7,153 nt of DNA from JAZSMS01 sp045536015 (GCA_045536015.1 JAZSMS010000105.1:1-7153), one strand, 5' to 3'; shown: positions 1 to 7,028, counted from the stretch's first letter. Numbers and translations: made by a program. The notes: generated by a model from the sequence alone, not told the origin.

Positions 1-35
1 GCAAAAATAACCGTCGTATTTTGTCTATCTATCAC
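1..35 (-). CDS. Possible 5' end of a divergent gene (partial, unidentified)
   Basis: Read on the minus strand, a GTG codon at 35-33 opens a frame without stops to the window edge, giving MIDRQNTTVIFA for the first 12 codons (the last codon is incomplete). An AGAGGG ribosome binding site at 48-43 lies seven bases upstream of the GTG. This is the same arrangement as the metK start on the other strand (SD, short T-run, GTG). That signal plus a divergent AT-rich intergenic region supports a real gene start. Twelve residues are too few to name a family, and an open frame this short could occur by chance. No promoter for it was convincingly identified. Confidence 0.38.
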   Translation of the reverse strand, partial: MIDRQNTTVIF

Positions 36-127
36 AAAAACACCCTCTTAAAGTCTTTTCAATAAAATTATTTGCGTTTTTTTAATTTTTATTTAACCAA
101 ATTTTGTAATTATTATGCTTACATCCC

Positions 128-156
128 TTGCCTTTTGCTCAATTCTGTTGTATAAT
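128..156 (+). promoter_or_regulatory. Sigma-A-type promoter for the metK operon
   Basis: A perfect TATAAT -10 box lies at 151-156. A TTGCCT -35 box (4 of 6 to TTGACA) lies at 128-133, with an optimal 17-base spacer. The DNA upstream is very AT-rich and could act as an UP element. Transcription would start near 162-164, leaving a leader of only about 34 bases before the metK GTG. That is too short for an aptamer such as a SAM riboswitch. It is the only strong promoter noticed in the window and probably drives the whole downstream gene series. Confidence 0.7.
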
Positions 157-183
157 AACTTGAAATACTTTATTTTTATATAT

Positions 184-190
184 GGAGGTG
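184..190 (+). promoter_or_regulatory. metK ribosome binding site that decides the start codon
   Basis: GGAGGTG is a near-perfect complement of the 16S rRNA 3' end. It lies six bases upstream of GTG 197. An in-frame ATG at 182-184 overlaps the first base of this site, so it cannot be the start used with it. The SD therefore fixes the metK start at 197. Confidence 0.85.
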
Positions 191-196
191 TTTTTT

Positions 197-1378
197 GTGA
201 AGCACTTTTTTTCATCAGAATCTGTTACGGGCGGACATCCCGATAAAGTTTGCGATCAAGTTTCGGATGCGGTTTTAGATGCACTTTTAGCGCAGGATCC
301 TACTGCCAGAGTTGCGTGCGAAACCTGCTGCACTACCGATTTTTTAGTTGTTATGGGCGAAATTACGTCTTCTGCCGAGGTTGATTTTGAAGCTATTGCG
401 CGTAAAACCGTTTTAGAAATCGGCTACGACAGCGATGCCATCGGCTTTAACGGCAACACCTGTCAGGTTATTTGCAAGATAGACAAGCAGTCGGCAGATA
501 TTTCTATGGGCGTATCAAGCGCACACGAGCAAAAGCAGGGCGAAAGCGACGAAATGTTTTCTACCGGCGCAGGCGACCAGGGTATTATCTTTGGCTACGC
601 TTGCCGCGAAACAAAAGAGCTTATGCCGCTTCCTATCTCTCTTGCGCACGCACTTGCAAAGCAGTTAACGCTTGTCCGCACGCAAAACGTTTTGCCCTAT
701 CTTCGTCCCGATGGAAAAACGCAGGTAACTATCGAATATGAAAACGATATGCCCAAGCGCATTGACGCGGTTGTAGTTTCTACCCAGCACGAAGATTATA
801 TTGATATGGAAACGCTTCGCGCCGATATTAAAAAGCACGTTATCGAGCCTGTTTGCGACAAGGCAATGCTTGACGAAAACACAAAGTTCTTTATTAACCC
901 CACGGGCCGCTTTGTTATTGGCGGACCGCACGGCGATTCAGGCTTAACGGGCAGAAAGATTATCGTTGACACCTACGGCGGATATTCGCGTCACGGCGGC
1001 GGTGCCTTCTCGGGTAAGGATCCGACAAAGGTTGACCGTTCGGCTGCGTATTATGCAAGATATATTGCTAAAAATATCGTTGCTTCAGGCGCGGCAGATA
1101 AGTGCGAGGTTCAGCTTGCCTACGCTATCGGCGTTGCAACACCCGTTAGCATTCTGGTAGAAACCTTTGGTACCGAAAAAACAAGCAAGGAAAAGATTGT
1201 TAGCGCAGTAGAAAAGTTCTTTGATGCGCGTCCGCAGGCTATTATTAAAGCACTTGAGCTCAGAAAGCCGCAGTATAAAGACCTTGCCGCACTTGGCCAC
1301 ATGGGAAGAGAAGACCTTTCTGTTCGCTGGGAGCAAACGGATAAGGCAGACGAAATTAAAAAATATCTTGGAATTTGA
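197..1378 (+). CDS. metK: S-adenosylmethionine synthetase (methionine adenosyltransferase)
   Basis: MetK makes S-adenosylmethionine from methionine and ATP, releasing phosphate and pyrophosphate; it is a cytosolic, usually tetrameric enzyme needing Mg2+ and K+. From the GTG at 197 the product has 393 residues, the usual family length. It begins with the standard N-terminus, placing GHPDK at residues 13-17 (catalytic His14, Asp16, Lys17, as in E. coli numbering). The ATP-binding hexapeptide GAGDQG lies at about 124-129, the GDSGLTGRK segment at about 246-254, and the glycine-rich phosphate loop GGGAFSGKD at about 267-275. All catalytic motifs look intact. The residue before GHPDK is Gly where Glu is common. 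The ATG at 182 is rejected because it overlaps the SD and would add five non-conserved residues. It is the first gene after the promoter at 128-156 and ends in TGA 13 bases before secA. This TGA shows that UGA is a stop here, so the cell needs RF2. No SAM riboswitch fits in the leader. Confidence 0.98.
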   Translation: MKHFFSSESVTGGHPDKVCDQVSDAVLDALLAQDPTARVACETCCTTDFLVVMGEITSSAEVDFEAIARKTVLEIGYDSDAIGFNGNTCQVICKIDKQSADISMGVSSAHEQKQGESDEMFSTGAGDQGIIFGYACRETKELMPLPISLAHALAKQLTLVRTQNVLPYLRPDGKTQVTIEYENDMPKRIDAVVVSTQHEDYIDMETLRADIKKHVIEPVCDKAMLDENTKFFINPTGRFVIGGPHGDSGLTGRKIIVDTYGGYSRHGGGAFSGKDPTKVDRSAAYYARYIAKNIVASGAADKCEVQLAYAIGVATPVSILVETFGTEKTSKEKIVSAVEKFFDARPQAIIKALELRKPQYKDLAALGHMGREDLSVRWEQTDKADEIKKYLGI

Positions 1379-1391
1379 GGGAATAATTTAA

Positions 1392-4148
1392 ATGGCATTT
1401 TTCGGACTTTTTGGTGACAACACCGCACAACAGTTAAAAAAGCTTGAGCGTATTGCCGCTAAGATAGAAGCATACGATGGAATTATGCAAGGCTACGGCG
1501 ACGACGCATTAAGAGAAAAAACCGAAGAATTTAAAGCTCGACTTGCAAGCGGAAAAGAAACGCTTGACGACATTTTGCCCGAGGCTTTTGCCGTTGCCAG
1601 AGAGGCCGCGTGGCGAGTTTTAGGACAAAAGCCGTTTCACGTTCAATTACTTGGCGGTATAGTTTTGCATCAGGGCAGAATTGCCGAAATGAAAACGGGC
1701 GAAGGTAAAACGCTTACCGCAACGCTTCCTGCATATTTAAACGCACTTTCGGGCGCGGGCGTGCATATCGTTACGGTTAACGAATATCTTGCAGGCTACC
1801 AGTCCGAAATGATGAGCAAGCTCTTTAACTTTTTAGGGCTTTCGGTTGGAAACATATATAACCAAATGCCGCAAGCAGACCGTCAAGCAGCATACGCGGC
1901 AGACATTACCTACGGCACAAACAGCGAGTTTGGCTTTGACTATCTTCGCGATAATATGGCTCAGCACGCTAGCGAGCGCAGTCAGCGCGGACTTAACTTT
2001 GCCATTGTTGACGAGGTTGACAGTATTTTAATTGACGAGGCACGTACGCCCCTTATCATCTCGGGCATGGGTAGCGAATCAAGTGAAATGTACGTTACCG
2101 CAAATGCTATCGTCCGCAATTTTTCGGGCATTGCCGAAAAAGAAAAGAAAAATCAGCTTGATCTTCCCGACGAAGAGTATGAGGCAGAACGTTTAAAGCA
2201 CGATTTTACTATTGACGAAAAGGCAAAAACCGTAGCGCTGACCGAAACGGGTGTTACAAAGGTAGAAAAAGCACTTGGCATTGAAGATTTATCCGACCCT
2301 GCCAACACCGAGCTTGCGCACCACATAAACCAGGCATTAAAGGCATGCTTTTTATTTAAGCGTGACCGCGACTATATAGTAACCGATGACGGTCAGGTAA
2401 AAATCGTTGACGAATTTACGGGTCGTATTTTAGAGGGCAGACGTTACAGCGAGGGTCTTCATCAGGCTATTGAGGCAAAGGAAAACGTTAAAATAGCAAA
2501 AGAAAACCAGACTTTAGCAACCATAACGTACCAGAATTACTTTAGAATGTATAAAAAGCTTTCGGGTATGACGGGTACCGCAAAGACCGAAGAAGAAGAG
2601 TTTAAGGGTATTTATTCGCTTGACGTTGTTTGTGTTCCTACAAACAAGCCGATGATAAGAAAAGACTTAAACGACCGCGTTTATAAAAACGTTAAAGAAA
2701 AGTTTGAGGGCGTTGTAGAAGAGGTTATCGCGCGCCACCAAAACGGTCAGCCCGTGCTTGTAGGTACCGTTTCGGTAGAAATAAGTGAAGTTTTAAGTGC
2801 AATGCTTCGCCGAAAGGGCATTAAGCACGAGGTTTTAAATGCTAAATATCACGCAAAGGAAGCCGAAATTGTTGCGCAGGCAGGACGTCTTGGTGCCGTT
2901 ACCATCGCAACCAATATGGCAGGACGCGGAACCGATATTCTGCTTGGCGGAAACCCCGACTTTATGGCACGCCACGACCTTAAAGGCCAGGGCTATCCCG
3001 ACGATAAGGTTGACCTTGCAACAGGTCATCAGGCAACCGACGACGAAGAAATTATTGCTCTTCGCGAAAAGTATAATCAGCTTTTGAAAAAATACAAGGA
3101 AATTACCGATGCCGAACACGTTAAAGTAGTTGAGGCAGGAGGACTTTGCATTTTAGGTACCGAGCGCCACGAAAGCAGACGAATTGACAACCAGCTCCGC
3201 GGTCGTTCAGGTCGTCAAGGCGATCCCGGTGCAAGCTGTTTCTTTATCTCGTTTGAAGACGATCTTATGCGCCTTTTTGGCGGTGACAGAATGCAACTTC
3301 TTGCCGATAAGGCTATGGTTGGCGAAACCGCTATGATAGAGGCGGGAATTTTGTCAAAAACCATCGAAAACGCACAAAAGCGTGTTGAAAGCCGCAACTT
3401 CTCGATAAGAAAGAACGTGCTTCAGTACGACGACGTTATGAATACCCAGCGTGAAACCATCTATTCTGAGCGCAGAAGAGTTTTAGAGGGCGAGGACGTT
3501 GGCGAAACCATTCACAATATGACCAAAAAGGTTATTGCGCGTGTAGTTGAAGCACATACTTTAGGTGATAAAAGGGACGATTGGAACTTAGCGGGCTTGA
3601 CTGAAGAATTAAAGCGCATTTGTCTTGACAAGGATACAAAAAAGACCGATTTTGCCGATCTTTCGCGCGACGAAATTATAGAAAAGGCCTGCATCGATGC
3701 GTTTAAGCGCTACACCTCGCGCGAGCACGAGCTTGAACGTCTTGGAGTTGACGTTTCGGACCTTGAGCGTTTTTCGCTTTTGCGCGCGGTTGACAGACAT
3801 TGGATGGACCACATTGACGCTATGGACCAGTTAAAGCAGGGAATTTCGCTTCGCTCAATGGCACAGAGAGATCCCTTGCAGGAGTTTAAAATGGAAGGCT
3901 TTGATATGTTTGAGCAGATGACGTACGCTATTCAGGAAGACGCCGTCAGACTTGCATTTAACATTAACGTTGTTCCCGTCGAGCAAAAAAAGCCAAAGAT
4001 AACAAGTGAAACTACTGCCGATAAGCAGGCAAGCCAAAGACCTAAAAAAGCGCAGGCAAACGTAAGCGTGCAAAAAACAGGCAGAAATGACCCCTGTCCC
4101 TGCGGCAGCGGCAAAAAATATAAAAACTGCTGCGGAGCAGGAAAATAA
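1392..4148 (+). CDS. secA: Protein translocase ATPase subunit SecA
   Basis: SecA is the peripheral membrane motor that threads unfolded preproteins through SecYEG using ATP. The 918-residue product is full length. Visible in order: Walker A MKTGEGKT (100-107), the DEVD Walker B motif (207-210) in nucleotide-binding domain 1, the preprotein cross-linking region between roughly 225 and 365, LSGMTGTAKTE (390-400), GRGTDI (511-516) and the arginine-rich motif QLRGRSGRQGDPG (601-613) of nucleotide-binding domain 2, and the helical scaffold with HWMDHIDAMDQLKQGI (803-818). After a variable Lys/Gln/Ala linker (about 865-895) comes a C-terminal zinc motif, CPCGSGKKYKNCC, with Cys902, 904, 913 and 914, which binds SecB or phospholipid/ribosome in relatives. 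A charged insertion at about 520-580 within domain 2 is longer than in B. subtilis but is of a kind I recall from other Clostridia. AGGGA at 1378-1382, overlapping the metK stop, serves as SD nine bases before the ATG. secA next to prfB is a common Bacillota arrangement; metK directly upstream is less so. Confidence 0.98.
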   Translation: MAFFGLFGDNTAQQLKKLERIAAKIEAYDGIMQGYGDDALREKTEEFKARLASGKETLDDILPEAFAVAREAAWRVLGQKPFHVQLLGGIVLHQGRIAEMKTGEGKTLTATLPAYLNALSGAGVHIVTVNEYLAGYQSEMMSKLFNFLGLSVGNIYNQMPQADRQAAYAADITYGTNSEFGFDYLRDNMAQHASERSQRGLNFAIVDEVDSILIDEARTPLIISGMGSESSEMYVTANAIVRNFSGIAEKEKKNQLDLPDEEYEAERLKHDFTIDEKAKTVALTETGVTKVEKALGIEDLSDPANTELAHHINQALKACFLFKRDRDYIVTDDGQVKIVDEFTGRILEGRRYSEGLHQAIEAKENVKIAKENQTLATITYQNYFRMYKKLSGMTGTAKTEEEEFKGIYSLDVVCVPTNKPMIRKDLNDRVYKNVKEKFEGVVEEVIARHQNGQPVLVGTVSVEISEVLSAMLRRKGIKHEVLNAKYHAKEAEIVAQAGRLGAVTIATNMAGRGTDILLGGNPDFMARHDLKGQGYPDDKVDLATGHQATDDEEIIALREKYNQLLKKYKEITDAEHVKVVEAGGLCILGTERHESRRIDNQLRGRSGRQGDPGASCFFISFEDDLMRLFGGDRMQLLADKAMVGETAMIEAGILSKTIENAQKRVESRNFSIRKNVLQYDDVMNTQRETIYSERRRVLEGEDVGETIHNMTKKVIARVVEAHTLGDKRDDWNLAGLTEELKRICLDKDTKKTDFADLSRDEIIEKACIDAFKRYTSREHELERLGVDVSDLERFSLLRAVDRHWMDHIDAMDQLKQGISLRSMAQRDPLQEFKMEGFDMFEQMTYAIQEDAVRLAFNINVVPVEQKKPKITSETTADKQASQRPKKAQANVSVQKTGRNDPCPCGSGKKYKNCCGAGK

Positions 4149-4154
4149 TTTTAC

Positions 4155-4168
4155 CGCACGTTTGTGCG
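4155..4168 (+). other. Small inverted repeat in the secA-prfB gap
   Basis: CGCAC (4155-4159) and GTGCG (4164-4168) form a perfect five-base-pair stem with a GTTT loop, ending one base before the prfB SD (4170-4175). No T-run follows, so it is not an intrinsic terminator. It might modulate access to the SD or protect a processed 5' end. CCGCA at 4154-4158 could alternatively pair with TGCGG at 4217-4221 in the prfB leader. With only five pairs it may also be incidental. Confidence 0.4.
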
Positions 4169-4169
4169 C

Positions 4170-4175
4170 AAGGAG
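4170..4175 (+). promoter_or_regulatory. prfB ribosome binding site, pointing to TTG 4185
   Basis: AAGGAG lies nine bases upstream of TTG 4185, the start of the frame-0 leader. It is 19 bases from TTG 4195, the first start-like codon in the frame of the main prfB body, which is too far. The SD therefore supports initiation in frame 0, followed by a frame change, rather than direct initiation in the body frame. Confidence 0.75.
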
Positions 4176-4184
4176 TTGATAAAT

Positions 4185-5289
4185 TTGATAGAGCTTGATT
4201 CATATAAGCAACGCGCTGCGGCAACCGCAGAAAACATCAAATTGGCAGGTGAATCTCTTTAGCCCGGAAAAGATGAAAGAGCGAATTCTCGAGCTTAACG
4301 AAGAGATGGCTGAACCGGGTTTTTGGGAAAACACCGACAGAGCGCAGGCAAAAAACAAAGAGCTTTCTTCTTTGGAAAAAAAGGTTAAACAGCTTGAGAG
4401 CTTTGATTCTTCGCTTGAAGATATTCTCGCTATGATAGAGCTTTGCGCAGAGTTAGAAGACGAAGACACTGCGCAGGAGATAGAGGCAGAGCTTGCTTCT
4501 TTAGAAAATGCAGTAGAAAAGCTTCAATTAGAAACTATGCTCTCGGGCGAATACGATTCTAACGACGCTATTTTAACGCTTCACGCAGGTGCAGGCGGAA
4601 CCGAGGCACAGGACTGGACGGATATGCTCTATCGAATGTACCGCCGCTACTGCGAAAAAAGCGGATATTCGGTTGAAGTGCTTGACTATCTTGCAGGTGA
4701 CGAAGCAGGCACAAAGAGCGTTACGTTCCGCGCTGTTGGCGAAAATGCTTATGGCTTTTTAAAGTCGGAAAAGGGCGTTCACCGCTTGGTGCGCATTTCG
4801 CCGTTTGATTCTAACGCACGCCGTCACACCTCGTTTTCGGCACTTGAGGTTATGCCCGAAATCGCTGACGAGGGCGCAATAGTTATTCCGCCGGAAGACA
4901 TTGAAGTTGAAACCCGCCGTTCAACCGGCGCAGGCGGACAGCACATTAACAAAACCGAATCTGCAATACGAATTCTGCACAAGCCTACGGGCATTATCGT
5001 ACAGTGTCAGCAGGAGCGTTCGCAGATACAAAACCGCGAAACTGCTATGAATATGCTTCGCTCGCGCCTTATCGAATTACGAGAGCGTGAAAGAGAAGAA
5101 AAAGAGCTTGAATTGCGCGGCGATATTAAAAAGATAGAGTGGGGAAGTCAGATTCGCTCGTACGTTTTCCACCCCTACAATATGGTTAAGGACCATCGAA
5201 CCGGTGCCGAAACAAGCAATATTTCGGCAGTTATGGATGGCGACATTGAAATGTTTATTCGCGCCTTTTTAGGCAAGAGGGATGATTAA
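4185..5289 (+). CDS. prfB: Peptide chain release factor 2, expressed through a +1 frameshift (join 4185-4259, 4261-5289)
   Basis: RF2 reads UAA and UGA in the ribosomal A site and triggers peptide release. Translation begins at TTG 4185, runs 25 codons (starting MIELDSYKQ, ending GESL) to a TAG at 4260-4262, and must shift +1 at CTT 4257-4259 to continue with SPEKMKERI to TAA 5287-5289. The joined product has 367 residues (E. coli RF2 has 365). It shows a helical, acidic domain 1, then GAGGTEAQDW at about 135-144, the stop-recognition tripeptide SPF at 205-207 that defines RF2 rather than RF1, and the catalytic GGQ at 250-252. These positions equal E. coli numbering, which confirms that the leader belongs to the protein. 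The odd point is that the in-frame stop is UAG, an RF1 codon, where the family normally has UGA. Other possibilities are initiation in the body frame at TTG 4195, GTG 4249 or ATG 4273, but none has a good SD. It follows secA by 36 bases. The identity is certain; the mode of expression is inferred. Confidence 0.95.
4216..4230 (+). other. GC-rich hairpin inside the prfB leader
   Basis: CTGCGG (4216-4221) and CCGCAG (4225-4230) form a perfect six-base-pair stem with a CAA loop. It lies within the frame-0 leader, with 26 bases between its end and the slippery CTT at 4257. It could refold just behind a ribosome paused at the frameshift site, or compete with pairing to CCGCA at 4154-4158. The sequence is coding (encoding part of the leader, around RAAATAE), so the symmetry may be chance; a functional role is inference only. 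Confidence 0.4.
4247..4263 (+). promoter_or_regulatory. Recoding site: CTT-TAG-C +1 frameshift with SD-like AGGTGA
   Basis: In frame 0 the leader reads ...GCA GGT GAA TCT CTT TAG. Peptidyl-tRNA(Leu) on CTT can re-pair one base on with TTT, moving to AGC CCG GAA. The canonical RF2 site is CTT TGA C preceded by an AGGGGG-like SD three bases upstream. Here the stop is TAG. The only SD-like element, AGGTGA at 4247-4252, sits about four bases farther upstream when aligned to the anti-SD. Frame-0 readthrough of the TAG would end at TAA 4296-4298, so a frame change (or a separate start in the body frame) is needed to make RF2. Confidence 0.75.
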
Positions 5290-5955
5290 ATGAAAAAAAA
5301 TATACCTTTGGGTATTTTGTTTGGACTGTTGCTTTCGGTTGCAATGCTTGCTATTTCAGCTTCGTCAACCGCAAAAAGCGCTTCATTTTACTTAAGCCAA
5401 AACGATAAATACAAAATTGTTCAAAATGCAGGGTTTGAAAGCGTTGATCACTATATACGTTCATATAACTTTGTTACCGATTCGTTCTCTGGCAAAGAGG
5501 TTGAAAGCGCAACGGTTAAAGACACAGAAATTTTTACTAAAAATCAGCTTGCAGGCTTTAAAAAGCAGGGGCAAATTCTTACTGCGTCGATACTTTCTTC
5601 ACTTGTGCTTGCGCTTGCAATAGCTACTTGCGTTATAGTCTGGGCACAAAAGCAAAAAAGGGAAGAAAAAGAATATTACCAAGGCTTGTTTTTCTTTGGC
5701 ATATCCTCGTTTATTACGGCATTTGTCATTGCGGCGGCATTAAATATAGCAAAGTTTTATATTCCGCCCGAATGTTTTGCGCCAATGCAATCAGGCTTTA
5801 GCGCGGTTTTATTCTCGCCCGAGTTTTTTGCCGACTTTTTGACAGGCGTTACGCGCTTTTTTAACTTTTTAACGCTTATACCTTTATTTATCAGTTATCT
5901 ATTTATAAAAAGAAGAACTAAAGCTCATCCTAATGATGACTATTTATACCAATAA
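5290..5955 (+). CDS. Unrecognised four-helix membrane protein
   Basis: I do not recognise a family with confidence. The 221-residue product has four hydrophobic segments: about 5-24, 97-118, 133-153 and 189-206. Positive charges (KK at the N-terminus, KQKREEK at 121-127, KRRTK at 207-211) predict both ends and the middle loop in the cytoplasm, with a roughly 70-residue external domain (about 26-95) and a second external loop holding IPPECF (158-163). The first segment could instead be a cleaved signal peptide, given the small residues at 22-31. The layout (N-terminal helix, external domain, three further helices, about 210-220 residues) loosely recalls the TIGR01906/DUF1461 integral membrane proteins, but I cannot see the family motifs clearly. 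The ATG follows the prfB stop with no gap; GAGGG at 5277-5281, inside the prfB 3' end, is the SD. The two genes are therefore probably translationally coupled. The tsaD start lies two bases after its stop. Confidence 0.85.
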   Translation: MKKNIPLGILFGLLLSVAMLAISASSTAKSASFYLSQNDKYKIVQNAGFESVDHYIRSYNFVTDSFSGKEVESATVKDTEIFTKNQLAGFKKQGQILTASILSSLVLALAIATCVIVWAQKQKREEKEYYQGLFFFGISSFITAFVIAAALNIAKFYIPPECFAPMQSGFSAVLFSPEFFADFLTGVTRFFNFLTLIPLFISYLFIKRRTKAHPNDDYLYQ

Positions 5956-5957
5956 TT

Positions 5958-7028
5958 ATGTATTTTGATATTGCAAAAGAAAAAACCGAAAATTTAATAA
6001 AAAACGGTAATGCGGTTATTTGCGCGATAGAAACCTCCTGTGACGAAACAAGCGTTGCAATAGTTAAAAACGGACGCGAGGTTTTAGCAAACGCGGTTTT
6101 TACGCAAATTCCTATCCACCAAAAATACGGCGGTGTGGTGCCCGAAATTGCTTCGCGCTCGCACCTTGACGCTCTTATCCCAACGCTTAACAAGGCGCTT
6201 GCAGACGCTTGCTTAACGCTTGACGATATTGACGCATTTGCCGTAACGCAGGGACCGGGACTTATCGGTGCGCTTTTAACGGGCGTCAATTTTGCAAAAG
6301 GTCTTGCCTTTGCTCAAAAAAACCCGCTTGTGCCCGTGCACCATATTCACGGCCATATAAGTGCAAACTTTATTGCGCACGCTTCTTTAACTCCCCCGTT
6401 TATAGCTCTTGCCGCATCGGGCGGACATTCGCACGTTTTGCGCGCAGACGATTTTTGCGATTTTACTCTTTTAGGCTCAACACGTGATGATGCCGCAGGC
6501 GAAGCCTTTGACAAGGTTGCCCGCATTTTAGGTCTGCCTTACCCCGGCGGAATTCACATTGATGCTCTTGCGCGCGAGGGTAACCCCGACGCTTATAAAT
6601 TCTCGTCCGTGCTTGAAAAAGAAGATAACTTCGACTTCTCCTTTTCGGGCATAAAGACGGCAGTAATAAATTTAGTGCATAAATTAGAGCAAAAGGGTGA
6701 AGAAGTTCCCAAAGCCGATATTGCGGCAAGCTTTCAATCTAACGTTGTGCGAATGCTTGTGCACAAAGCGCTCCTGGCGTGCGAAAAGGCAAGCATCAAC
6801 AAGCTTGTTTTAGCAGGCGGTGTTGCTTCAAATTCGCTTTTGCGTACCCAGTTAGAAGCTCTTTGTGCTGAAAAAAACGTTGCGCTTTTTGTTCCCCCGG
6901 CTTCTCTTTGCACCGACAACGCCGCTATGATTGGCGCGGCGGCATATTTTTCGCTTATGAAAGGAAAAATATGTGACGTTGACGTAAATGCGTTTGCTAC
7001 GGGAGCACTTGATGAATTTTATAAATAA
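5958..7028 (+). CDS. tsaD: tRNA N6-adenosine threonylcarbamoyltransferase
   Basis: TsaD transfers the threonylcarbamoyl group from threonylcarbamoyl-AMP to A37 of ANN-decoding tRNAs, working with TsaB and TsaE (neither is in this window). The 356-residue product carries IETSCDETS (24-32), GGVVPEIASRSHL (58-70), the metal-binding HHIHGH segment with His129 and His133, ASGGHSH (153-159), GGVASN (287-292) and CTDNAAMIG with metal ligand Asp320. It is complete. About 18 extra residues precede the usual N-terminus, which is why it is longer than the 337-residue E. coli protein; I recall similar extensions in other Clostridia. No other ATG, GTG or TTG in this frame fits a shorter start before IETSC. 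There is no recognisable SD before ATG 5958, which follows the upstream stop by only two bases, so expression probably depends on translational coupling. Confidence 0.97.
   Translation: MYFDIAKEKTENLIKNGNAVICAIETSCDETSVAIVKNGREVLANAVFTQIPIHQKYGGVVPEIASRSHLDALIPTLNKALADACLTLDDIDAFAVTQGPGLIGALLTGVNFAKGLAFAQKNPLVPVHHIHGHISANFIAHASLTPPFIALAASGGHSHVLRADDFCDFTLLGSTRDDAAGEAFDKVARILGLPYPGGIHIDALAREGNPDAYKFSSVLEKEDNFDFSFSGIKTAVINLVHKLEQKGEEVPKADIAASFQSNVVRMLVHKALLACEKASINKLVLAGGVASNSLLRTQLEALCAEKNVALFVPPASLCTDNAAMIGAAAYFSLMKGKICDVDVNAFATGALDEFYK

Noticed and set aside
74..93. T-rich stretch upstream of metK as a terminator
   Set aside because: No GC-rich stem precedes the T-run on the + strand, and the mirrored strand shows only A-rich promoter-like DNA.
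182..196. ATG 182 as the metK start
   Set aside because: The ATG overlaps the GGAGGTG ribosome binding site and adds five residues absent from the family. GTG 197 has ideal spacing and restores standard numbering of the catalytic residues.
1120..1428. 102-codon minus-strand open frame across the metK-secA junction
   Set aside because: It is antisense to strongly conserved metK and secA coding sequence and its translation looks like no known protein. I treat it as a shadow frame.
4155..4168. Intercistronic hairpin as a secA terminator
   Set aside because: The stem is only five pairs and is followed by the prfB SD rather than a T-run, so transcription should continue into prfB.
4195..4260. 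TTG 4195 as a simple, frameshift-free prfB start
   Set aside because: It is 19 bases from the SD and its first 22 codons encode a non-RF2-like sequence. The frame-0 leader from TTG 4185 looks like an RF2 N-terminus and gives the exact E. coli motif numbering.
4260..4298. UAG readthrough (pyrrolysine or suppressor tRNA) in prfB
   Set aside because: Frame 0 after the TAG runs only 11 codons to TAA 4296-4298, so inserting an amino acid at UAG would not yield RF2.
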